Positions 55,412 through 64,000 of a DNA stretch of 64,000 bases are shown one piece after another. The notes under the pieces are model-generated. The model did no database searches and was not told the DNA's origin. It saw only the letters and a list, made by a program, of their open reading frames with translations. The DNA is from Mesostigma viride (taxonomy: Eukaryota > Streptophyta > Mesostigmatophyceae > Mesostigmatales > Mesostigmataceae). The stretch spans positions 1,031,680-1,095,679 of the forward strand of contig RPFO01000644.1 of the NCBI GenBank assembly GCA_009746045.1, written 5' to 3'. Position 1 is the first letter of the stretch. The number at the start of each line of letters is the position of its first letter. Both the position numbers and the translations under genes were made by a program.

Positions 55412-56161
55412 TGTCAGAAGTATAGCAGGAAATCTGACGAGTACTTTTCTACTATGAAAATTATCTGGACAGGCCTCGTGTCAATTTGTATGATGACCGT
55501 TGGTGCTGTGCGACAGAAATATTTCATGTTTGACGAGATTTTTAATGTCCGAGATACTGTACGGATCATACTTTACGAGACCCGTTGTAATTGTTTTCGG
55601 GTCCGGACTATATGTGGAGTGCTACAAAATATTGTACCGGTGCTGGTGTGGCACCGACGGTACATTTTGGATTGCTTATGCTGCCACCGTACGTTATGTA
55701 GCAGGATCCGCGCTTCGCGCAGATCTTGAGGACGTTTGGTACTGTAGATGCTGGTTTCACCTATGCAAGTGACTTTTGTCTAAGTCCGAGCTTGTGACGC
55801 ATGTCTGAGAAAGAAATCATATGAATGGTAGAGTATCAGACGCGGCGCAACTTTTCAGTCCTTTGTGCATGTATGCATGCACATGTGTGCTTGAATGCAT
55901 CCGACCACCTAGAACGCGCCGCCACGTATCGTACGGCTGTGATCTGTTTGTGTCGTGACCTGTCCTTTGGGCGGCGTAGCATTTAGCCTAGGCACTGCTC
56001 CTTGGCAACTCACGCTCATGCCTTATTTTCACACGTTTTTCACCATGAAGGACGTGAACAGTGGGCGTCGGCATTTGTGAATTAATGCTTGTCTTTTAAG
56101 CGTTATTTTAATAACCAAGATCAATTTCCTCCGATCACCTTGGTTCAGTGCAAATGCAACA
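55412..56161 (+). repeat. O 3' LTR
   Basis: 750 bp, uninterrupted, TGTCAGAAG...ATGCAACA. Confidence 0.95.
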
Positions 56162-56539
56162 CTGTCAATCAATTGATTACACAGACTCTGGCACGCCTTT
56201 GGCGCGCAGATCTATCAATTGTCCATACGGCTAGTCCTGTGGGCCTATCCGTACACTGCTCAGCATCAATTGCCTCATAGGTCCTGGCGCGCTACAGCGC
56301 GCCTACCTATCAATTGACCATCAAGTCCTGTACAAGTCCTGTCAACGTCCTGCGGACTATCAAAGTGACACTTGTACATCCTGTGTCCGTACGCGCCCAC
56401 AGTGGCGCGCCGGGTACTGTCGGCACAACCTAGGAAACGTCATAACTTTTACGTTCCTTAGCCAAATGAGGCGTTCAAGGTGCCGTTGGAAAGAGCGTAA
56501 CAATCTCTATCCATCTAACGTAAATCCTTTACGTTAACT

Positions 56540-57169
56540 CAAAGACCTTCTTTTCTTTAGGGATCACATCCCCTGCCAGGGATCCTTGAAGTAGCTTGAA
56601 ATGTCCTTCACTCCAGCTTGAAGCTTGAACAGATGTCTTTAATGGCCATTGCCATTCCCCCAGCCTTTTCTTTTAAGGAACTGGAAAAGAAACAGATCTG
56701 CCACAGGGAAAACCATTCCATGAGAAATGGATAAAAACCTATGGAAGTGGCATTACAGAGTACCACCAGATATTAGAAACACACAAAATTAAATACATAC
56801 AGGTTAATTCTATGAGGTCTTCTCCAGGAATTAATCCCATCACCTCGGTAGAGCCTCCAGTACAATGACCTTCTGGCGGTGAGTTACATTAATCCCAGAT
56901 ACTAAGCCCATAAAACCCAGTACATATTCAATATAAGTACAATAAATCCATGACAATTAAAATACCACTTGACAAAGTAAGGCGTATTACAATAGTTTGC
57001 CTGTCTAGACTTCCCTAGTTCCCCAGGGCAGGATTTAATTGTTGCCTATGTGTTTCATTTTGTCATTTGTTTGCTGTGGCAGTTTACCATCTGGCAAGTA
57101 GTCGGGCGCCGTAAGACGGGCGCCAATAGACCCCTGTTGAGAGAATGACAGGCAAACTATTGTAATACG
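56540..57169 (+). repeat. N internal unit 1
   Basis: 630 bp starting CAAAGACCTTC; repeated at 57785-58414 and 59030-59659 with nearly no change. No domain is encoded; a 69-codon minus-strand frame spanning each unit end and LTR start is the same in all and shows no known motif. A GGGCGCC pair lies about 60 bp before the following LTR. Confidence 0.9.
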
Positions 57170-57784
57170 AGTTGTGAGAGAGTTGCCTTGAATTCCGCCA
57201 TGGTTCTTGCAGGAAATGGTGCCTTTATTAAGAATAAGGAACACAGACGTAAGTCACGTCACTTCCAAGACTGCACGCAGCACAGGCGACAGGGTCGCAG
57301 TGCCAAGAGAACATGCACGCAAGAACTAGCGTCCTAGAGCTACCAAGTCACACATATAGTTTGCTAGGGACGCGTCCAAGTATTCAGCTGCACTGTCACA
57401 GCTGAACTGTCAATCAATTGATTACACAGACTCTGGCACGCCTTTGGCGCGCAGATCTATCAATTGTCCATACGGCTAGTCCTGTGGGCCTATCCGTACA
57501 CTGCTCAGCATCAATTGTCTCATAGGTCCTGGCGCGCTACAGCGCGCCTACCTATCAATTGACCATCAAGTCCTGTACAAGTCCTGTCAACGTCCTGCGG
57601 ACTATCAAAGTGACACTTGTACATCCTGTGTCCGTACGCGCCCACAGTGGCGCGCCGGGTACTGTCGGCACAACCTAGGAAACGTCATAACTTTTACGTT
57701 CCTTAGCCAAATGAGGCGTTCAAGGTGCCGTTGGAAAGAGCGTAACAATCTCTATCCATCTAACGTAAATCCTTTACGTTAACT
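57170..57784 (+). repeat. N LTR b
   Basis: 615 bp. Shares the variant AAATGGTGCC with LTR c, while LTRs a and d have AAATGTTGCC. Confidence 0.92.
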
Positions 57785-58414
57785 CAAAGACCTTCTTTTC
57801 TTTAGGGATCACATCCCCTGCCAGGGATCCTTGAAGTAGCTTGAAATGTCCTTCACTCCAGCTTGAAGCTTGAACAGATGTCTTTAATGGCCATTGCCAT
57901 TCCCCCAGCCTTTTCTTTTAAGGAACTGGAAAAGAAACAGATCTGCCACAGGGAAAACCATTCCATGAGAAATGGATAAAAACCTATGGAAGTGGCATTA
58001 CAGAGTACCACCAGATATTAGAAACACACAAAATTAAATACATACAGGTTAATTCTATGAGGTCTTCTCCAGGAATTAATCCCATCACCTCGGTAGAGCC
58101 TCCAGTACAATGACCTTCTGGCGGTGAGTTACATTAATCCCAGATACTAAGCCCATAAAACCCAGTACATATTCAATATAAGTACAATAAATCCATGACA
58201 ATTAAAATACCACTTGACAAAGTAAGGCGTATTACAATAGTTTGCCTGTCTAGACTTCCCTAGTTCCCCAGGGCAGGATTTAATTGTTGCCTATGTGTTT
58301 CATTTTGTCATTTGTTTGCTGTGGCAGTTTACCATCTGGCAAGTAGTCGGGCGCCGTAAGACGGGCGCCAATAGACCCCTGTTGAGAGAATGACAGGCAA
58401 ACTATTGTAATACG
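57785..58414 (+). repeat. N internal unit 2
   Basis: Second copy of the 630-bp internal unit. Confidence 0.92.
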
Positions 58415-59029
58415 AGTTGTGAGAGAGTTGCCTTGAATTCCGCCATGGTTCTTGCAGGAAATGGTGCCTTTATTAAGAATAAGGAACACAGACGTAAGTC
58501 ACGTCACTTCCAAGACTGCACGCAGCACAGGCGACAGGGTCGCAGTGCCAAGAGAACATGCACGCAAGAACTAGCGTCCTAGAGCTACCAAGTCACACAT
58601 ATAGTTTGCTAGGGACGCGTCCAAGTATTCAGCTGCACTGTCACAGCTGAACTGTCAATCAATTGATTACACAGACTCTGGCACGCCTTTGGCGCGCAGA
58701 TCTATCAATTGTCCATACGGCTAGTCCTGTGGGCCTATCCGTACACTGCTCAGCATCAATTGTCTCATAGGTCCTGGCGCGCTACAGCGCGCCTACCTAT
58801 CAATTGACCATCAAGTCCTGTACAAGTCCTGTCAACGTCCTGCGGACTATCAAAGTGACACTTGTACATCCTGTGTCCGTACGCGCCCACAGTGGCGCGC
58901 CGGGTACTGTCGGCACAACCTAGGAAACGTCATAACTTTTACGTTCCTTAGCCAAATGAGGCGTTCAAGGTGCCGTTGGAAAGAGCGTAACAATCTCTAT
59001 CCATCTAACGTAAATCCTTTACGTTAACT
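58415..59029 (+). repeat. N LTR c
   Basis: 615 bp, nearly identical to LTR b. Confidence 0.92.
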
Positions 59030-59659
59030 CAAAGACCTTCTTTTCTTTAGGGATCACATCCCCTGCCAGGGATCCTTGAAGTAGCTTGAAATGTCCTTCA
59101 CTCCAGCTTGAAGCTTGAACAGATGTCTTTAATGGCCATTGCCATTCCCCCAGCCTTTTCTTTTAAGGAACTGGAAAAGAAACAGATCTGCCACAGGGAA
59201 AACCATTCCATGAGAAATGGATAAAAACCTATGGAAGTGGCATTACAGAGTACCACCAGATATTAGAAACACACAAAATTAAATACATACAGGTTAATTC
59301 TATGAGGTCTTCTCCAGGAATTAATCCCATCACCTCGGTAGAGCCTCCAGTACAATGACCTTCTGGCGGTGAGTTACATTAATCCCAGATACTAAGCCCA
59401 TAAAACCCAGTACATATTCAATATAAGTACAATAAATCCATGACAATTAAAATACCACTTGACAAAGTAAGGCGTATTACAATAGTTTGCCTGTCTAGAC
59501 TTCCCTAGTTCCCCAGGGCAGGATTTAATTGTTGCCTATGTGTTTCATTTTGTCATTTGTTTGCTGTGGCAGTTTACCATCTGGCAAGTAGTCGGGCGCC
59601 GTAAGACGGGCGCCAATAGACCCCTGTTGAGAGAATGACAGGCAAACTATTGTAATACG
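59030..59659 (+). repeat. N internal unit 3
   Basis: Third copy of the 630-bp internal unit. Confidence 0.92.
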
Positions 59660-60274
59660 AGTTGTGAGAGAGTTGCCTTGAATTCCGCCATGGTTCTTGC
59701 AGGAAATGTTGCCTTTATTAAGAATAAGGAACACAGACGTAAGTCACGTCACTTCCAAGACTGCACGCAGCACAGGCGACAGGGTCGCAGTGCCAAGAGA
59801 ACATGCACGCAAGAACTAGCGTCCTAGAGCTACCAAGTCACACATATAGTTTGCTAGGGACGCGTCCAAGTATTCAGCTGCACTGTCACAGCTGAACTGT
59901 CAATCAATTGATTACACAGACTCTGGCACGCCTTTGGCGCGCAGATCTATCAATTGTCCATACGGCTAGTCCTGTGGGCCTATCCGTACACTGCTCAGCA
60001 TCAATTGTCTCATAGGTCCTGGCGCGCTACAGCGCGCCTACCTATCAATTGACCATCAAGTCCTGTACAAGTCCTGTCAACGTCCTGCGGACTATCAAAG
60101 TGACACTTGTACATCCTGTGTCCGTACGCGCCCACAGTGGCGCGCCGGGTACTGTCGGCACAACCTAGGAAACGTCATAACTTTTACGTTCCTTAGCCAA
60201 GTGAGGCGTTCAAGGTGCCGTTGGAAAGAGCGTAACAATCTCTATCCATCTAACGTAAATCCTTTACGTTAACT
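59660..60274 (+). repeat. N LTR d
   Basis: 615 bp, last LTR, followed by the target duplication GCTTC. It has one private change, CCAAGTGAGG for CCAAATGAGG. Confidence 0.92.
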
Positions 60275-60736
60275 GCTTCTGTGGGAACCGGGGCTGGCTC
60301 TGGGAGCCGAGCTACCTTGGAGGAGGTCCCTGGAGCAAGAGAACAGCAGGTGGGTCGTGCTATCCCAAGCACACAGTCTTTGTCACGTTCCTCTCTGTGC
60401 AGCCAGGCTGACAGGGGGTTGAGCTATGCTCACGCTGGAAACACTCTACACCATATCTTTGGCCACTCTAAGCAGCTAGGCAGAGATGTTTGCTTGGAAG
60501 ATTGGCAAGGAGCCTTTGCTTGACGGGCCTGCAGTGCAGCTGCTCAGAATTGTGTCTGTCAGGAGAATGCTGTTCGCCTCCCACAGTCCCATGCCAGAGA
60601 ACCTGCTAGAGAGCGGGGGGGATATCCAGGTGGACATCCAACACATCAGGGGCATGTATCTGTTGCATGGTGGGGGTGGATAGGTTTAGCAGATATAGGT
60701 TGCTGACCATTCTTCCTGGAATGCAGGAGCATCAGC
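60275..60736 (+). pseudogene. pol: copia K polyprotein continued: integrase N-terminal part, truncated
   Basis: Behind the N array the K frame continues (VGTGAGSGSRATLEEV), reaches a pre-integrase zinc motif (HAGNTLHHIFGH, about 60434-60469), then, in shifted frames, the start of the integrase core (QVDIQHIRGMYLLHG and VDRFSRYR, about 60630-60690). It stops at 60736 where the LTR of copia P begins. As in G, no protease fold lies between the zinc knuckle and the integrase. Confidence 0.75.
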
Positions 60737-61228
60737 AGTTAGGAAATGAGAAATGAACGACGTGGTATATTGCTTGAGAACACTGTGTGCTGAGAGCAAT
60801 GAATTGCTTGGTTCATTAGAAAATAGGTTTACCCTTTATCAACGTTCCTCTCACTGGCTGCGCCGCCAGTGACCGTTGGGTGCAGACCGTTGGCCCGAGG
60901 CCACACGATGACAGGTAGCAGTCTAGTCACTGCATCGTGCGATCACAGATCAATGCACGCTGCAGTACGGTCCCTATCTAGGATACTCTAGTACCGTCCA
61001 ATGACAGGACACTACGTATACTGGGTACTGACATCTGTCACGTACCTCAGTATGTATGTACCCAAAGTACCTATCTAGGGAAACGTATGCGACTCGACTA
61101 GCATTCCTATCTGCATAGCCCACGTGGTATTTATATTCACATACCAACGTAGGTTTACAAGGCTTATTCATACGTTGTATTCACAATGCCTTTGAGACTT
61201 AGTCTACAGCAAAGCATGGAGACTAACT
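60737..61228 (-). repeat. copia P 3' LTR, AGTTAGTC...CTAACT
   Basis: 492 bp; in the minus orientation it begins AGTTAGTCTCC and ends CTAACT. It matches the J1 LTR at 41402-41873. It lies behind the end of the P polymerase gene. The outer flank TCAGC (60732-60736) would be the target duplication, but the other end of P is outside the window. Confidence 0.8.
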
Positions 61229-61637
61229 CCAGTATTGTTTTATTATTTATTTCTTAATGCAGGTCTGCACCCCCAACATTATTGTTATTGTTTTTAAGTT
61301 GATTAGGGGTACAAAAGAGACATGGCTGGTTGAGCCAGGTTGGTTACAGCTGGCTGTTCTGGCCAGGTGTTATATTGCACATTAAATAAGGTGTACACAG
61401 CTGGCTGGTTTGGCCAGTTACTGAAGCACACATTAAGTAAGTGGATACAAAGCTTGTGTCCTCAAGCTGCAAATGGATACAAATCTGACCTAGCCAGCAC
61501 TCACACCCCACAACGAATGTGTTGAATTTTATGGCGCCCAGCAGCTATCGCTGTGGTAGGGGGTGTGGTGGTTGTGTACTGAGCTATGGCCAGTCATTTA
61601 TTCAACACTGACACGGATACCATAGGGATTCATATTT
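61229..61637 (-). other. copia P 3' untranslated region
   Basis: AT-rich sequence with repeated words around GGCTGGTT/TGGCCAG (61325-61420) and no coding domain. Confidence 0.6.
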
Positions 61638-63386
61638 TCAAAAGTAGCTGGTATTGTGGCCAGCTGCATCCCTCAGCTTGGTTAAGGCATCTGCTGGGTT
61701 TCTCATCTTCCACATGATGCCAGCTGGAAAGTAGGTTGCCTCCTGTTTGAGGATCACCCAATCCAGGTCAGTGTGGACAGCAGCAGAGACAGATTTCTTG
61801 GTTAGAAAACTGATCACAGAGTAGCTGTCAGTATAGAGATGTGAGATGACATTGCATGTGCTGCCTGCCTGGGTTTGTAGCCAGGTGAGCATGTGCATGC
61901 AATGCAGCAGACACCACAGCACGACATTCAGCTGAGTTGCTGCTGCCAGGTTTTCTGCGGTGTAGCCTGCTGTACCAGGAAGTGAGGGACATGTAATCTG
62001 ACCTGTTGGTGAGAAAAAACAGCCCTGATTCCCGTGCCCCCATCTGATTGATTGTTCTGCTCTCCATGGAGCTGTCCATGACACTGTGTATGTGGATGTC
62101 TTCCATCAGATTCAGGCCATGGAGGATGAGGGGGGGACAGTCATTGACCAACTTCCTGATGTGACTGCATTTTATCTTGACTAGAACATCATGGGTGACC
62201 CTGCTGATGACAGCTAAGGGAGCCCCACAGATGGCTGACCGCCACCCCAGTTTGCCCTGAACAGTGGCACACATGTGTAAGGGGAGGTAGTTGTCCTGCA
62301 GCAGATCTAGACAATCTTGGATATATTCTGCAGGAGGGAGAGAGAGCAGACCCACTGATCTGGCTGCCTATGCAGCTGCAACATGATGCCACAGAACTGG
62401 ATGGGGGTTGTGCTCAATTCCACCTGTTTGCCAATCTCATATGATTCCTGGACCTGCTGAATAAAGGTTTCCACCTCAGCTCTAGGCCCACAAATGAGTT
62501 GGTCATCTCCATGCCACACAAAGAACAGCAGTCCAGAGGGGGTGGGTACAACAAAAAAGCATGGGTCCAGGTCATCATACGTGGCCTTGAGCTTTTTGAA
62601 TACTTCCTCTGCTGAGTCTCTGAAAATTTTTGGGGCACTGACAAGCCCTTCCACCCCAATGTTGATGATAAGGTGGGGCTCATCAATGTAAGGTTTCCAC
62701 ACAGCTGGGGTGTCTACCACGTACACCTTCCCTTTCCACACAGATTCAGCCTTTTCTGGGTCCCCCCTGAGGAAGGCCCTTTTAATATCAGTGGCTTTGC
62801 AGACATAGTCTTGGCCTGCATTGAGGTTGTGGAGGAATAGGGAGAGCATGATCCTGAGTGAGGTTTGTTGCAGCCCAGGTGTGTAGGTTTCCCCTTTTGG
62901 CAGTGTGGATGTCCCCTTTAATTCTGTGACACATGGTCTGGCATGGAAAATTGGGGAGCCCACTTTTTGTGGTTTTTGTTTGAGAACAAATTTTAATCTG
63001 AGCTTTTTGGCTCCCTCTGGCACATCCCATGAAGGGGTGACAGGCGGTTTGTATTGAGGGTTTTTGGGGTTGGGCAGGACCCATTCCTGCCTGGCTTGGT
63101 GGACAATGGCCATCAGCCACTTGGTAAACCCTTTTTGTGTTTTGCATTCTTGTATGACGTGGGAGATTTGGTGGGGTGAGTGCATGGCTATGTCCCACTT
63201 GCCCAGCCCAAAGGCTGAGGGATGGAGGAACTGGCTGTGCACTAACTTGTCCAGATCAGGGATCTCCCCTGGTGCATACTGAGTGTTCAGTTGACTGCCT
63301 TGATGACAGCATCCATACCAGGGACAATACTGGAGATCGAGAGGGATTTTAACCCCTAAATGGTCTTGCTGCCGATTTTCCGCCAA
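61638..63386 (-). pseudogene. pol: copia P reverse transcriptase and RNase H
   Basis: The frame 62307-63386 has GAKKLRLKFVLKQKP, RPCVTELKGTS, YTPGLQQTSLR, NAGQDY, ATDIKRAFLRGD (motif A) and FFVWHGDDQL (about 62497-62526) in place of the YVDD motif. Frame changes near 62330 and 62060 lead to GKLGWRSAICGAPL, DSSMESRT, YSRLH, NSAECRAVV, LYTDSYS and NPADALTKL. It matches copia G in order and motifs but is less GC-rich. The N-terminal side ends at about 63386, with no integrase seen before the T3-like sequence. Confidence 0.9.
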
Positions 63387-63539
63387 AAAGTGACTTACAG
63401 CCGATTTGTCGGCACCTACTCGGGGGACCAGTTTGCGAGAATACTATTGGGAATTAGGAAACGTTTAGCTGAGAAGAATGAAAGTTTATAAGTTTCTCCA
63501 GAACATGATACTAGGGTTTGCTATATTTTGACCAAGTTT
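63387..63539. other. Stretch between copia P and T3, nothing recognised
   Basis: No ORF or clear repeat border is seen. The left end of T3 may lie here but no TTAA plus CACGTC end was found. Confidence 0.4.
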
Positions 63540-64000
63540 AACAGGTGTTCCAGACCGTCAAAGTACAAGGGGTCAGGGTACTTTTTCACGTACAACGTGC
63601 ATTCCGGAAAACGACGACCTGGCCATGGCGGCTTGCGCCCACTCATGGCATTTACGTTTGCGTTCGAATTTTCTGGCCAAACTTAGGGTATTGATTTTAT
63701 ACGTCCTAAAGATCATACAGGCCAATTTTTGGTTCGCGGGAATGCCATTTGATAGGTGTCGGCAGCGTTCTTGCTGGAAAAAACTGCGATCAGGCCGGAC
63801 GATAGAAACGTTGACAGCAATACCTTTCCGGCGTATTTTAAAGGATATATCGGTTTCTTTGTACTTTTTATGATACATATTAGTCGTAAACGTGCAAGGG
63901 TGGCCAGAAATCGCCGAATCCAGCGACCATGCTGCACAACTTTGGTGTGCCGAAATGCGCCATTTTGCGGCCACCGCCTGGGCCAAGGTAACGCCATCCA
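63540..64000. mobile_element. T3, third copy of the T family, cut by the window end
   Basis: From about 63550 the sequence follows T2 from about 51620 (for example GGTACTTTTTCACGT, CCATGGCGGCTTGCGCCCA, GTGTCGGCA, CTTGCTGGAAAAAACTGCGA) with clear divergence. Near 63958 it encodes HFAATAWAKVTPS, the start of the conserved T ORF. The rest is outside the window. Confidence 0.8.

Larger units (their letters stand above)
50725..56161 (+). mobile_element. O, gag-only copia-type LTR element
   Basis: LTRs TGTCAGAAG...ATGCAACA at 50725-53194 (split by T2) and 55412-56161, with target duplication CTGTC (50720-50724 and 56162-56166). A primer-binding site TGGTATCGAGTT follows the 5' LTR at 53195, and a polypurine tract AAGGAGGG precedes the 3' LTR. 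The internal 2.2 kb has a small ORF and Gag only. The LTRs differ by a 4-bp indel and a few substitutions. Confidence 0.95.
50483..60274 (+). mobile_element. N, tandem LTR array (four LTRs, three internal units) with nested O and T2
   Basis: LTRs of 615 bp (AGTTGTGAGAG...TTACGTTAACT) lie at 50483-50724 plus 56167-56539, 57170-57784, 58415-59029 and 59660-60274, separated by three 630-bp internal units without genes. The period is 1245 bp. One 5-bp target duplication GCTTC (50478-50482 and 60275-60279) encloses the whole array, so it behaves as one insertion. The first LTR is split by element O. With N removed the K reading frame continues. Strand cannot be proven. Confidence 0.93.

Noticed and set aside
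56163-60274. Satellite DNA of 1245-bp period
   Set aside because: The unit resolves into a 615-bp LTR and a 630-bp internal part with a target duplication around the array, so a tandem retroelement explains it better.
1-64000. CRISPR arrays, bacterial operons or phage modules
   Set aside because: No short regularly spaced repeats with unique spacers and no prokaryotic gene organisation is present; all long coding regions belong to eukaryotic transposable elements.

Overview
This 64 kb window looks like nuclear DNA of a eukaryote with a large, transposon-rich genome. Nearly every stretch I can interpret is a transposable element, and I found no host gene, rRNA, tRNA, CRISPR array or bacterial operon. 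A green or streptophyte alga is my best guess, because cytosine-methyltransferase-bearing gypsy elements have been reported from such algae and the copia, gypsy, LINE, hAT and TTAA elements suit a plant-lineage genome. The sequence does not prove this.

Layout. (1) 1-11530: a Ty3/gypsy element, gypsy-1, with the order gag (CCHC) - aspartic protease - DNMT3-like DNA methyltransferase - reverse transcriptase - RNase H - integrase - PHD finger, between two LTR segments. A 1.7 kb TTAA-flanked DNA transposon (T1) interrupts pol. (2) 11532-18240: the 3' part of a copia element (Q), a broken LINE, and an inverted-repeat region with a hybrid-binding-domain-like ORF. (3) 18344-41401: a second gypsy element, gypsy-2, split by an antisense copia element (G) with GACAC target duplications. 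G carries a hAT element, an unclassified 1.7 kb insert (H) and an 8.3 kb non-coding LTR element (F). A later inversion of about 10 kb (30846-40885) scrambled G and gypsy-2; reversing it in thought repairs both. (4) 41402-43330: the 5' end of another copia-like element (J1), a LINE tail and a 640-bp ATCC microsatellite. (5) 43331-60736: copia element K with an extra ORF before gag, interrupted by gag-only element L, hairpin element M and a tandem LTR array N. N holds gag-only element O, which holds T2, a second copy of T1. (6) 60737-64000: copia P (RT-RNase H and LTR, minus strand) and a third T copy.

Main points. The DNMT plus PHD gypsy element could both write and read chromatin marks. Four copia-like families (G, J/P, K/Q, N) appear to have LTRs that begin AGTT and end AACT, proven by target duplications for G and N. 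The G and P polymerases read WHGDD where YVDD is usual, and G has its protease-like domain between integrase and RT. Two gag-only elements (L and O) share a small unrecognised ORF before gag. Target duplications gave exact borders for ten or so nested insertions, so the order of events can be read.

Most polyproteins are broken by frameshifts. In gypsy-1 all seven are of the -1 type, two at runs of seven G, so part of this damage may be sequencing error. Coordinates of broken genes cover the stretch that carries recognisable coding sequence, not one open frame.
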